NCBI GenBank assembly: GCA_025403435.1
Contig: CM046339.1
Coordinates: 3,798,212 to 3,862,211 of the forward strand
Direction of reading: 5' to 3'
Source of the DNA: Artocarpus heterophyllus
Taxonomy: Eukaryota > Streptophyta > Magnoliopsida > Rosales > Moraceae
Length of the DNA: 64,000 bases
Positions 46,961-58,352 of this stretch are shown here, piece by piece; positions within the stretch are counted from its first letter, which is position 1, and every line of letters begins with the position of its first letter. The translations under genes were made by a program, and so were the position numbers. The notes under the pieces were generated by a model that was not told the DNA's origin, did not search any database, and worked only from the letters and a program-made list of their open reading frames with translations.

Positions 46961-48110
46961 TATGGTGCAGTTGGACACTGAAAAAGAAACTACAGGGGGT
47001 ATCTTCAAGGGTTCAAAGAAAAGAAAAATGATGGTAAATCGGATTTACTCTTTTAGAAGCTTGTTTAGTTGAAGTTGATATTTCACCTTGGATAGTTGAT
47101 TTAGGAGCAACTAATCATGTTTATTCTTATTTGCAGATGCTTAGTTCTACAAGGGAGCTTGTCAATGGGGAACAAATGATGAAAGTGGGAATAGGAGCGG
47201 TTGTTTCAGCAAGAGCAATAGGAGTGGTTAAACTTTATTTTGGAAACAGGTTTTCAACATTAAACAATGTTTATTACATTCCTATTTTTCGTAGAAATTT
47301 GATTTTTGTTTCTAGGTTGCTTGAACAAATGTTTAATGTTTCTTTTGATGGAAATCATGCTAATATTTCTAGACATGGTTTGGATATATGTTCTACACAT
47401 CTAGAAAATGGGCTTTACACTTTAAGGCCTAACAAAAAATCACTACTCAATGCCAAAATGTTCAAAGTTTAACAACCAAAACCTAGAAGGCAAAAAGTTT
47501 CTTCTGATGATGAAACATACCCATGGAACCTTAGGTTAGGTCATGTTAACCTTGACAAGATTAATAGTCTAGTAAAGGATGGTCCTTTCAGAGAACTAAA
47601 AATTAGTTCCTTACCAGTTTGTGAATCTTTTCTTGAGGGAAAAATAACTAAAAAGCCTTTCTCTACAAAAGGCAAAAAAGCCAAGGAACCACTTGAGCTA
47701 ATACATTCAGACTTTTGCAGTCCATTGAGTGTACAAGCATGAGGTGGTTACGAATACTTTGTCACATTTATTGATGATTATTCGAGGTATAGATACATAT
47801 ACCTAATGCAAAGGAAATCTAAAACGTTTGGAAAGTTTAAAGAATTATAAGCGAAAGCTAAAAAGCAATTAGGAAAGTCAATGAAGACTCTTCGATCTGA
47901 TCAAAGAGGGAAATACCTTGATACTGAGTTCAAGAAATATTTGATAGAACATGGTATTTTATCACAACTCACCGTACCTGAAACACCACAAGAGGATAGT
48001 GTTTCCGAGAGAAGAAATTGGACGTTGCTTGATATGGTGAGATCTATGCTTAGCTACTCATTATTACCCACTTCATTATGGGGATATGTGCTACAAACTA
48101 CAGTATATCT
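46961..48110 (+). pseudogene. Protease and integrase of copia A
   Basis: The protease site is degraded to WIVDLGATNHV (about 47089-47121). A pre-integrase region follows (WNLRLGHVNLDKI, CESFLEGKITKKPF) and the integrase core (IHSDFCSPL, VTFIDDYSRYRYIYL, TLRSDQRGKYLDTEF, SVSERRNWTLLDMVRSMLSYS). Asp and Glu of the DDE core remain. The integrase stops abruptly at LQTTVYL (about 48110), where RT sequence joins directly. Confidence 0.87.
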
Positions 48111-48636
48111 GCCTAAAGGGAGAAAACCCATAGGATGCAAATGGATGTATAAGAAGAAAAGAGTGGTGTATGGGAAAGTTAAGACTGTTAAAGCCAGGCT
48201 TAGGGCAAAAGGTTACACCCAAAAAAAGGCAGTCTATCATGAAGAAACTTTCTTGCCTATAGCTATGCTAAAATTTATTCAAATTCTTTTATCCATTGCT
48301 GCATGTCTTGACTATAAGATATGGCAAATGGATGTTAAGACTGCCTTTTGAATGGCTATCTTTAGGAAAGCATCTATATGGTACAACCAGAAGGGTTTAT
48401 GATTAAAGATCAAGAGCAAAAAGTTTAAAAGTTACAGAGGTCCATCTATGGACTTAAGCAAGTTTCAAGATCTTGGAACTTAAGATTTGTTGAGGCAATC
48501 AAGTCTTATGATTTCAATCAAAATATAGATGAATCTTGTGTATACAAGTACATCAAAGATAAAAAGGTGATCTTCTTAGTTTTTTATGTAGATGATACTC
48601 TACTTACTGAGAATGATATAGGAATATTATCTAAGT
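48111..48636 (+). pseudogene. Reverse transcriptase, first part (copia A)
   Basis: PKGRKPIGCKWMYKKKR, KARLRAKGYTQK, YKIWQMDVKTAF (first catalytic block, stop directly after), then a damaged YGLKQ region and FLVFYVDDTLLTENDIG (about 48575-48625), the second catalytic block. The sequence departs from copia at about 48637. Confidence 0.87.
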
Positions 48637-49535
48637 CACGAAAGACACGTATCAATAATCCACCAACCTGTTGAAGAACTGTCATTAATCAGTTTGCCAT
48701 ACCTGTTCATGAAATATTCAATGGACATGGTTGGACCGCTTTCATAAGCCTCTAGGTAGGTAGAATACCTTTTTGTTCTTACAGATTACTTCTCTAAATG
48801 GGTCGAGGCTAAAACCTTTGCAAATATTAAAGAATGTGATGTTGAAAGATTCATTTGGAGAAATATCATCTGCTGGTTTGGATTGCTTAGGGAGATTGTC
48901 CTAATAATGGTTCCCAATTTATCTATACCTCTTTTAGGAAATTCTATCAAGATTAGGATATCATCTTGAGCTTCTCGAACCTAGGTATCCATAGCGAAAT
49001 AGAAAGGTTGAAGCAATGAACAAAATGATTGTTGGGAATTGAAAAAGAAGCTAGAAGCAAAGAAGGCTTGTTGGGTTGAAGAACTCCTAATGATACTAAA
49101 AGCCTCTTGAATGATTCCAAGGTGAGCAAATAGTGAACCCCTATTTTTTCTTGTTTACAGTATAGAAGCAGTGATGCCAACTAAACTAGTCACTCGAGAC
49201 CTGAGGATCGACTACTCCCTTTTGAATGAAATGACGAATGACAAAATAATGAAAGATATGCTTGATCTGATAGATGGAAAAGATGGAAAATACTCTCTAT
49301 CATCTTGGTTGATATCAGCAAGCAACTACAAGGTACTATAATGTTAGGATGAACATCAGAAGGTTCTTGGTGGGAAAGATTGTTTTGTGAAAAGTTTTCC
49401 ATAATACAAGAGAGGTGAATGCTAGAAAATTAGCTACTAACTGGGAAGGCCCATATTGAGTTCAAAAAGTTGTACCTGGTAGTGTTTAGAAAATGGAGAA
49501 ACTCGATGGCTCCACCATCATGTAAAGAAATGTCT
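48637..49535 (+). pseudogene. Tat-type gypsy integrase segment inside copia A pol
   Basis: This reads as Ty3/gypsy integrase, not copia: YLFMKYSMDMVGPL, VLTDYFSKWVEAKTFANI, VERFIWRNIICWFG. Then, in shifted frames, EAMNKMIVGN, AVMPTKLVTRDLRIDYS (about 49171-49220), VFHNTREVNARKLATNWEGPY. These follow the order of a Tat-lineage integrase from core to C-terminus. No LTR, primer site or target duplication bounds the piece. Copia RT resumes at QFQMKDLGEASYVL (about 49540). Confidence 0.85.
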
Positions 49536-50455
49536 TGCCAACCAATTCCAAATGAAAGATTTAGGAGAGGCAAGTTATGTTCTTAAAATCCAAATAATAA
49601 GAGATCGCAAGTACAAACTATTGGCGCTGTCTAAGGTATTGTACATCAATAAGGTGCTTATCAGATTTTCAATGCAAAACTCCAAGAAAGGTAATTTACC
49701 TACACACATAGAATTTATCTTTCAAAAGAGCAGTGTCCTAAGACACCTCAAGAGAAAGAAAACATGAGACGGGTAACCTATGCATCTATGTTGGGAAGTT
49801 TAATGTTTGCCATGTTGTGTACAAGGCCTAACATTTGCTATGCAGTGGGTATAGTCAGTCGGTATCAATCCAACCCAAGATTAGATCATTGGGTGGTAGT
49901 TAAACACATTTTCAAGTGTCTTAGGAGAACGAGAAACTATATTTTGGTATACTCTGGTGAGAATTTGATTCCTACTGAATACACTGATTTTGATTTTTAA
50001 TTTGATAAAGTCACGCATAAGTCTACATTTGGGTCAGTGTCTACTCTTGGTGGTGAAGTCATAGTTTGGAGAAGCATTAAACAATCTTGTATTACTACTT
50101 CAATTATGGAGGCTAAATATATGGCTGCTTGAGAAGCAACTGAAGAAGCTGTTTGGCTTCATAAGTTTTTTACAGATTTGGAAGTCGTTCCATACATGGA
50201 TAAGCCACTCACACTATATTGTGATAATGTGGTGCAATGGCAAATTCAAGAGAACCTAGAAGCCACAAAAGGGGAAAGCATATAGAGTGCAAATAACATT
50301 TAATCAAAGAGAGTGCATCGAGACAATGTGGAAGTTGTGAAGCTTGCATCGGAAAATAACCTTGCCAACCCTTTTACAAAGACATTACCTGCAAAAGGTT
50401 TCAAGGGATGTTCACAAGGCTAAGTTCTAATAGACATGTCTTACCTGCTTTAGGC
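49536..50455 (+). pseudogene. Reverse transcriptase end and RNase H (copia A)
   Basis: FQMKDLGEASYVLKIQIIRD, LYINKVLIRFSMQNSKKGN, VTYASMLGSLMFAMLCTRPNI, LVYSGENLIPTEYTDFDF. After a stop at 49998-50000 come KSTFGSVSTLGG, MEAKYMAA, EAVWLHKFF and further RNase H sequence ending at about 50450. The catalytic Asp of YTDFDF is present. It is followed by the purine-rich AAGTGAGAGAT before the 3' LTR. Confidence 0.87.
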
Positions 50456-50467
50456 CAAGTGAGAGAT

Positions 50468-52150
50468 TGTTAGGGTTAGTGCCCTATAAGCAATGACATC
50501 ATATATATTGTTAATAAATGAATAAAGTGACATTTATAAATTGTTTTGGTTGCTTATGTGCATATAAATACTTTTATAAACATTAAGAAAATTCCATGAT
50601 TATTAATGTGATTATAAATTTAGCATAAAAATGTTGTATAATTAGGGATAAAATTTATAAATAATAATCTAAACAGTCGGTAATAATTAATTAAAGTTTG
50701 TGATCTTTAATTAAATATTACAAGTATGGTCCAATCTCATTAAGAATAAAATAGTCTTGTCCAGGCTATTAATGTAGAGACCTTAGATTAGAGGTACTTT
50801 ATACAATGAGATTATATAAGACTAGGCTAGAGAAATTATGAATTTCTAATAATCATCCGTTACAAATAAAGCATTCAAATTTATCACTATGATGATCATA
50901 TATATGACAATCTTAATCTTAAGTATTTATTAGACTCTTGTTTAAGACCTTGTGTTTTTTGACTTGCATGGAAGATTTGTTTAAAGACAGATCATAATTT
51001 AACACCTTCGAAACATGATGGAATAAATGGCTAGGAATAATATTATAGAGATATGAAATTCATTCCTTTTGAAACCTAGAAAAATAGTTCTCTTTAGTAA
51101 TGATTTATGATTTGAACAGTAGAGCACTTGTTCATAATAAGATTATGAATTAACTATTCATTAGAGAATTATTGGAACTTAAGAGCAAAGATATAATAAG
51201 AGAGGTAAATGAAAATTGAACCTACTTCTTATCATGAACTATTTATGAAGGACTGACTTAAATGTAATGATTAAATCAATGGACTACTTGCTAATTTTCT
51301 TTGAGTAATTTTCACTATAATTTTAAGAGTTCAATTTCAGCTCTTTAGTAGAGTAACACTGAAACTAATAAATTTGGCACATTAATTATAGAGTTTAATT
51401 AATTATCAAATTTGTTGGAGCTTGAATTATAGGTCCATAAGTCCCCAATACCACCTCTATAACACTGTATTAGATTTAATGCGTAGAATGAATTATACAC
51501 ATTTAATTTAGAATTATTGAATTCTGAATTAACTATTTCACACTTTAGATAATAATATGACATAGAAAAATGTTCTCTGTGCCACATAATATAATATGAT
51601 AAATGTTTTCACATTTAACTGAGCATTAGGTAATTAACTAATTGATTATATTAAAATTATGTGATTAATTAAATGTGTTTTAAATTAATTAATTAATAAT
51701 ATTTGAATAGTAAGATTATTTAAATATAATTTTAATTTTGTATGTGACACATGTGCTTGTGTAGTGGGACCATATTTTGTCTTTTCCAGCATGGACACAA
51801 AATTAAATAATTAATTAGTTAATTTAAAATTGATTTTGAAATAAATATGATTTATTTTTGAATTTAATATATATTATATTATATTCATGTAAACGTGAAT
51901 CTTTTGTTATATATATATATATATAACATATATATGATTCATGTTATTAATCATAAACTGAATATATTTATATATATATAGACACACATGAATCAGTGAT
52001 TCATTTAATTGTTTTAATATAAATATATATGATTTATTAATTAAATATATATGATTTAAAAAAAGGAAAAAACCGTTGGAAAAAGAGTGCACAACGGGAA
52101 TTTTAAAAATTTTATACAATCATATAAGTGATTAAAAAAAAGGAAAAAAC
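50468..52150 (+). repeat. 3' LTR of copia A, part 1
   Basis: It begins TGTTAGGGTTAGTGCCC and ends at the copia C insertion (AAAAC at 52146-52150). It continues at 61298. Confidence 0.9.
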
Positions 52151-52192
52151 TGTTGGAAAAAGAGTGCACAGCGGGAATTTTAAAAATTTTAT
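52058..52192 (+). repeat. Duplicated copia A/copia C junction
   Basis: The combination GGAAAAAAC, YGTTGGAAAAAGAGTGCACA and CGGGAATTTTAAAAATTT appears twice, 78 bp apart (junctions at about 52072 and 52151). It contains both copia A LTR and copia C LTR sequence. Confidence 0.7.
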
Positions 52193-52549
52193 ATCAGAGT
52201 AATTTTCAAAACACAAGTTTGACATGCTATATGCATAAATTAACCAGATCTTGCTAACCTTTGTATGCCGAAGAACCCTCACAAAACGTGAAGAGAAGTA
52301 ACGTTCCAGAGGAGCCTCAACTAACTGGTCTTCTTTGCTATTCTCTATCCACGACCGGATTGAGTATGGGCTCACACGTACAACTCTTCCACTAGGTGAC
52401 TCTCCTTCCAACCAATCAAGAGAACCCAAAGCTAGTGTTTGTGATTTGTGAACAAAAGCTCTCAAGGAGTTTTTCAAATTCTCACCAATAGAGTATCACT
52501 CTTAATCTCTCAACTGATCTCTTCTCTAAGTAACTCTTAAGACTTATTC

Positions 52550-52560
52550 CCTTTATATAG
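52550..52560 (-). promoter_or_regulatory. TATA box of the copia C LTR
   Basis: CTATATAAAGG on the minus strand. The 5' LTR has TTATATAAAGG at about 59722-59732. The GGCAGGCC array lies about 130-200 bp upstream of it. Confidence 0.65.
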
Positions 52561-52682
52561 AGATTGGTCCTAGGGTCAGTCCTTATCAGATTAGGTCTCA
52601 AAAACTCGAAATAGAATCAAGTTTGGATCAATATCTGACAAGATCTGCGTGAAAACGCGTGATCTTATCCTTCACTAATTGA

Positions 52683-52755
52683 CAGGCCGAACCACTTGAT
52701 CGGCAGGCCGAACAGCCCCATCGGCTGGCTGAACACATCCATCGGTAGGCCGAAC
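52683..52755. repeat. GGCAGGCC array in the copia C 3' LTR
   Basis: Four units (CAGGCCGAAC, CGGCAGGCCGAAC, CGGCTGGCTGAAC, CGGTAGGCCGAAC) at about 20-base spacing. The 5' LTR keeps only one (about 59848-59860). The core equals that of the Tekay-like LTR array. Confidence 0.85.
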
Positions 52756-54190
52756 TGTCGAATAAAAATCTCGCGAATCTTTTATTTTCCACCCAAGATT
52801 TTATAGGATAAAGTCTCAATTTTAATTCAAATAACCCAATAGAGAAGTTATCTGATCAAAACAACTTTATCTAGATAATCTCTAAGAAAATAAATCAATT
52901 TCCAATAATTCTACAAGTTTATCTTGATCAAATTTATCTAAAATTAAATCAACCGATAAACAGACAAGAATTATCCGATCCTAATAATTCAACAAGTTTA
53001 TCTTGAATCAATTTTATCACAAAATTAATTCAACTGATAAATAGTCTTGAATTATCTGATTGTTCTAAATTTTAACCAATCTGATAAATTTGACATAAGT
53101 CACCAATTATTGGAAAAGCACGCCGTGTCGTTACAGGAAGTTGTGAGCTAGCAAAAGGGACCAAATGGACCTATATAGTTAAAGCTTCCGATAATTATGA
53201 AACCCAATATCCCAAATATACATTTCATAATTATCAACTCCAACGTTACTCCACTAAAAGCTTGAAGCTGCACTCTCGAACTACATAGAACTATGAAGCT
53301 CGTATAGCTAAGTCTCCATGACATATCACAGTGTATCGTATCCTCATATGATAATCCATAATCGGCTTTGGGACAAGTTCTATCTTAACTTCTCAATTAT
53401 TTTTATCTTACATTCCATTATCTCACTATCAGAAAACTTACCATCCAAGGACAATATACCATTCGGTTACACCTATGTATCCAAATGGTTGAGCGCTCCA
53501 GTTTTCCAATTACAAGATAATGCATATAAGAGGATATCATTACTCCTAAAGAGGAGCTATGGGTTCCATTTCTATGAATAACAAGTCTATGCCATGAAGA
53601 GTCATGCCTCCAACGTACTGGCATGCATACCACTATTAAGATGTGGATGTCACCCTTTGGTACATCAAAAGACACAAGCCAAGACAACGGGCCCACTATT
53701 TATCTTAGGATTAAGATACAACATAAATGATTGTCTAAAGTGAATCAATTTGCCGAGACAAAATTATTAATCCAAATTAATTCACTTTATGTCCCGATCC
53801 AACACATCGTCACCTATGACAACGTGCCAATGTTTCTATTCATGGAGTCCACCTCCAATGGTCAAGACAAACCATCTCCCAGAAGAGATATAGACAACAT
53901 AACAATCTTTACATGAATAAAGCGCCTAACTTTATTCCTTCGATTGCAGATTGTATGATTTAGACCATCACCTTAAGAATCGTGTCTTTCGCATAATCCG
54001 TCCATCGTATGCCCAATTCTTAAGGTTTAGATCAACAGTCTCAGACTTTTATCTGCTAAATATATATTCAACAAATATGAACATAAAGAGGACAAGATTT
54101 AGTATATAAATAATAAATAAATTCTTTTTTGATAAAAATATCTTCAAAAACTTATTACATTTTTACTCCTTAGGGGATACATGTCTAACA

Positions 54191-54205
54191 ATCTCCCACT
54201 TGTAC
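54191..54205 (-). other. Polypurine tract of copia C
   Basis: The minus strand reads GTACAAGTGGGAGAT directly before TGTTAGACATGT. This is a standard copia purine tract position. Confidence 0.85.
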
Positions 54206-54790
54206 TAAGTGAGTAAATATGACAAATTTCGCATCCCCACAGCTTCCACATGCCTCTCTAAGACTCTCCCAGTAAGTGTCTTCGTAAATGGATCAGCTAA
54301 ATTGTCCTCTGACGTGATCTTGCACACCGTGACATGCCCGCCCTCAACAAAGTCCTTTATCACATGATACTTCTGATCAATATGCTTACTCTTCTTGTGA
54401 AATCTTGGTTCCTTAGCATTAGCTACCGCCGCACTGTTATCACGGTACAGTGATACCACCTTTTCCATACCAGGAACTACCTCGAGATCCCCAAGGAACT
54501 TACGGAGCCACACTGCTTCTTTCGAAGCATCACTAGCTGCCACATACTCGACCTCCATCGTTGAATCCGAAGTGCAATCTTGCTTAGCACTTCTCCAACT
54601 GATGGCACCGCCGCCCAAAGTAAACACAAAACCCAAAGTCGATTTCCTAGAATCTAGATAGGATTGAAAATCTGAGTCAGTATATCCTAGAGAAGTCAGG
54701 TCCTCATCCGAATATACAAGCGTATACCCTTGAGTCCTTCTCAGGTACTTGAAAATATGCTTTACCACAACCCAATGGTTCGGTCCTAGA
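54205..54790 (-). pseudogene. RNase H of copia C
   Basis: VKHIFKYLRRTQGYTLVY, YTDSDFQSYLDSRKSTLGFVF, WRSAKQDCTSDSTMEVEYVAASDASKEAVWL, LYRDNSAAVANAKEP, KSKHIDQKYHVIKDFV, DNLADPFTK. The D (TDSD), E (MEVE) and final D blocks are intact, making this one of the best-preserved domains here. The usual YCDN reads YRDN. The frame is open from 54768; upstream it is cut off by the tandem duplication. Confidence 0.9.
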
Positions 54791-54791
54791 T

Positions 54792-55259
54792 CCGCCTAAA
54801 ATTGACTTACAATCCCAACCGCAGAACTAATATCTGATCGTGTCTAAAGCATGGCATACATGAGACTACCCACTGCCCAAGCATAAGGCACCATCTTCAT
54901 GTATTCTCTTTCTTCATAAGACTTTGGAGAGTCTTTCTTAGAAAGAGTAATTCTAGACCTAGATGGTTGCCCACCTTTCTTGGAATCCTGCATTGCAAAC
55001 CTCCTGAGAATTTTGTCTATGTAGCCGCCTAAAATAGACTTACAATCCCGACCGCATAACTAATGTCTGGTCGTGTGCAAAGCATGGCATACATGAAACT
55101 ACCCAAAGCCGAAGCATAAGGCACCTTCTTCATGGATTCTCTTTCTTCATAAGACTTTGGAGAGTCTTTCTTAGAAAGAGTAATTCCAGACCTAGATGGT
55201 TGCCCACCTTTCTAGGAATCCTGCGTTGCAAACCTCCTGAGAATTTTATCTATATAGCC
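54792..55259 (-). repeat. 233-bp tandem duplication in copia C pol
   Basis: Two adjacent copies (about 54792-55024 and 55025-55259) cover the segment between RT and RNase H (GSLMYAM, TRPDI region). They differ at roughly a dozen positions. 233 is not a multiple of three, so the duplication shifts the frame. Confidence 0.88.
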
Positions 55260-55304
55260 GGCCTAGGACAAAGCTATCATTTTGTTCTTCCTATCTTGAA
55301 AGAT

Positions 55305-56243
55305 CTAGATACCGAGAATAAAATTAGCCTCACCCAAGTCCTTCATGTCAAACTGCTTGGTCAACCATAATTTGACCGATGACAACGCCCCAATGTCATT
55401 GCCAATTAGCAAAATGTCATCTACATAGAGCAGTTGAAAAACCACCTTCCTATCCTTCATGTGTTTGTAAACACATGGTTCATCCACATTTTGTGAGAAC
55501 CCATAAGTCTTGATCACCTAATCAAATCTTATGTTCCAAGAACGAGAAGCCTGCTTAAGTCCATAAATTGACTTTAGCAGCCTACAAACCTTACCCTCTT
55601 GACCCATGACCTTGAACTCGTCTGGTTGTTCCATATAAATGGACTAATCAAGATAGCCAATCAGAAAAGCCATCTTGACATCCATCTGCCAAATCTCATA
55701 GTCGAGAACGGCAGCTATAGACAAGAGAATCCAGATGGACTTAAGCATGGCTACAGGAGAAAAGGTTTCCTCATAATCGATTCCTTCCTTTTGTGTATAA
55801 CCCTTAGCTACCAGTCTAGCCTTAAAGGTTTTGACCTTTCCATCCACTCCTCTTTTCCTCTTGTAGATCCACTTACACCCTATGGGTTTTACCCCTTCGG
55901 GAAGATCCACAAGCTCCCAGACCTGATTAGTCTCCATAGACTTCATCTCAATGTTCATAGCCTCTGACCAGAGTTTTGAATCAACATCCTCCATAGCTTC
56001 TGCATAAGTATAAGGATCCCTATCATGTTCATCCAGTTCAGCTAAAAAGACCTCCCCATTGAACATATACCTCTCAGGTTGACGCTCGATCCTACTACTA
56101 TGCCGAAGCCCCTGAGGTTGTTGTTCAGGTTTGTTTGGTTTTTCTACACTGATCGGAATTGTTTCATTCGGAACCTCCGGAGTGATCGGATCACTCCTTA
56201 ACTCCTCAAGCACCACTTTGCTTCGAGGTTTAAAGTTGTCCAT
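55305..56243 (-). pseudogene. Reverse transcriptase of copia C
   Basis: In two main pieces: 56243-55644 (acidic linker, then WELVDLPEGVKPIGCKWIYKRK, KARLVAKGYTQKEGIDYEETFSPVAML, YEIWQMDVKMAFLIGYLD) and 55517-55305 (YGFSQNVDEPCVYKHM, LLYVDDILLIGNDIGAL, KDLGEANFILGI). The catalytic D of QMDV and the YVDD motif are intact. A disrupted stretch of about 125 bases (55518-55643) separates them. Confidence 0.9.
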
Positions 56244-57375
56244 GTAAAATGACTTTATTTTTCTTTGGGTTATAAAAATAACCCCTTTTAATCCCTTTTG
56301 GATATCCTACAAACACACAAACTTTCGAACGTGCTTCCAACTTATTTGGATCCTTAAACGGGACATGAGTCGGACATCCCCATATGCGAATATGGTTTAA
56401 GGATGTCTTCCTACCCCTCCACAACTCATGAGGAGTTTTAGGGACCGATTTTGAAGACACATTGCTCAAAAGATAACATGTGGTATGTAGTGCATATCCC
56501 CAAAAGGGTAAAGGCAATGATGAATAACTCATCATGGGCCTAATCATGTCTAACAAAGTCCTATTTCTTCTCTACACTACGCCATTCTGCTGCGGAGTGC
56601 CCGGTGTAGTCAAATGGGATAAAATCCCATTCTCTAATAAGTGTTTCAAGAACTCATCAGAAAGGTATTCCCCACCTCGATCCGATCAAAGTGCCTTTAT
56701 GGGTCTACCTAATTGCTTTTCCACTTCTGCCCGAAACTCCCTAAACTTGTCAAAAGTTTTGCTTTTGTACACATACCCATATCTTGAGTAATCGTCAATA
56801 AAAGTGACAAAGTACTCATACTCTCCTTGTGCCCAGATGTTCATCGGTCCACAAACATCACTATGCACAAGTTTTAGAACCCCTTCAGCCCTATTGCCCT
56901 TAGACCCGAATGATCTTTTGGTCATTTTACCCTCCAAACAAGATTCACATTGAGGTATAGATTCCACCTTTAAGTGACTTAAAGGTCCATCCCGTACCAA
57001 CCTTTGAATTCTATTTAGGTTAATATGACCAAGGCGCAAATGCCAAAGATAAGTCTTATTAGAGTGAGAAGTTTGAAGTCTTTTAGAGTTATTATCATTC
57101 ATCTCAGCATTAAGCAAAAAGTCCATCTTAGGTTTGATAAAATATAGATTATTTTTCATCCATCTAGAATAGATAAAAGATTTGTTTTTACTAATCAACA
57201 CTTTATTATTCAAAGAAACCAAATAGGAGTCTTTAAATAAATAAGATACAGAAATTAAATTCCTTTTAAATTTTGGAACATAAAAACAATCTTGCAAAAA
57301 TAAATTCCTATAATTATCAAAATAAAGATGGACGTCTCCCACTGCTTCCGCTGAGACCAAGGATCCATCGCCCAT
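56230..57375 (-). pseudogene. Protease end and integrase of copia C
   Basis: 57375-56686 gives the segment after the protease site (FLQDCFYVPKFKRNLISVS), then WHLRLGHINLNRI, CESCLEGKMTKRSF (finger), VHSDVCGPMN and VTFIDDYSRYGYVY. After a break near 56690, 56556-56230 gives the C-terminal region ([43 protein letters not shown]). The second catalytic D block falls in the damaged stretch. Confidence 0.9.
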
Positions 57376-57468
57376 CCGAAGCGTGAAGTCTTCATATAGT
57401 AGACTTCTCGTTTCTTTGAACCCTTGTAGAGAAACGTAAACATGATTAGTTTCACTGGAATCTATGAC

Positions 57469-58345
57469 CTAAATGTCACTGGATTTCTCAACAAAACAAG
57501 TTTCTAAATACAGAAGATTACACCTACCTCCTTTGGAAAGGAAGTCCTTGCAATGCTTCTTTAATTGCCTGACCTTCCCACAGAAGAAGCACTTAAGCTT
57601 CTTTGGGTTCTTTTTCTTCTTCTTCTTGCTCTTGGTAGGAGCAGGAATAAAAGACTTCCTGTTCTTGGCCCGTTGCTTCTTTCCATTCCCGGAGTTAGGA
57701 TTGGAACAAGAAGCAGCTACCATGTTGGCCTCACCACCCACAGGAGACTCCCTGATCAGCAGTTCGAACTCCTATAACTGTTTCATCAATTCTGTTAAGG
57801 TCATTTCCCGTCTATTGCTTAAATTAAATGTAGCTCTAAACGAAATAAATTCCTTAGACAGAGTCTCAAAGACCATGTAATTTGAGTTTCAGTATCGATA
57901 TCGGCTCCATTGGTTTGAGCCTTAGCTAGGTAACCCATGATCAACATCATATGCTCCTTTACAAATGTCTCCGGCCTCTGTCTATAGTTTAGAAGCTTTC
58001 AAAGCCCCCTTACCACTTTGTTATGGCCTGGCCTCCAAACATATCCTCAAGATTATCCAAGATCTGCTTTACAGTCTCATAATCCTGATGTTGAGCCTGC
58101 GACACATTATTCATGTTGGCCATAACATAGCAGCGGGCCTGATCATTAGCATCTTTCCAGCGATCATACGCTTGGAATTGCTCATTAGTTGAGTCTCCTG
58201 TAGGCTTGGGAGGACAAGGGGTTGTCAGTACATATTTCAGTTTCTCAAAGGACAAGACGATATCCAGGTTTCGTTTCCAATCATTATAATTCTCACCGAT
58301 TAATAGGATTTTTTCAAGTATCGATGATAAAGCATTTTTAGACAT
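57469..58345 (-). pseudogene. gag of copia C
   Basis: The likely gag ATG is at 58345, eight bases after an acceptor-like TTTATTGTAG. The capsid start is ILLIGENYNDWKRNLDIVLSFEKLKYVL, followed by YDRWKDANDQARCYVMANM, and is disrupted after about 58010. The nucleocapsid piece 57741-57469 is Lys-rich with CFFCGKVRQLKKHC, in which the zinc-binding His is replaced by Gln. Frameshifts lie between the pieces. Confidence 0.87.
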
Positions 58346-58352
58346 TTTTAAT

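Larger units (their letters stand above)
52151..54190 (-). repeat. 3' LTR of copia C
   Basis: 2040 bp, TGTTGGAAAAAG on the left edge and ATGTCTAACA on the right (plus strand). Four GGCAGGCC-type units lie at 52683-52755. The TATA box CTATATAAAGG on the minus strand is at 52550-52560. Confidence 0.92.
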
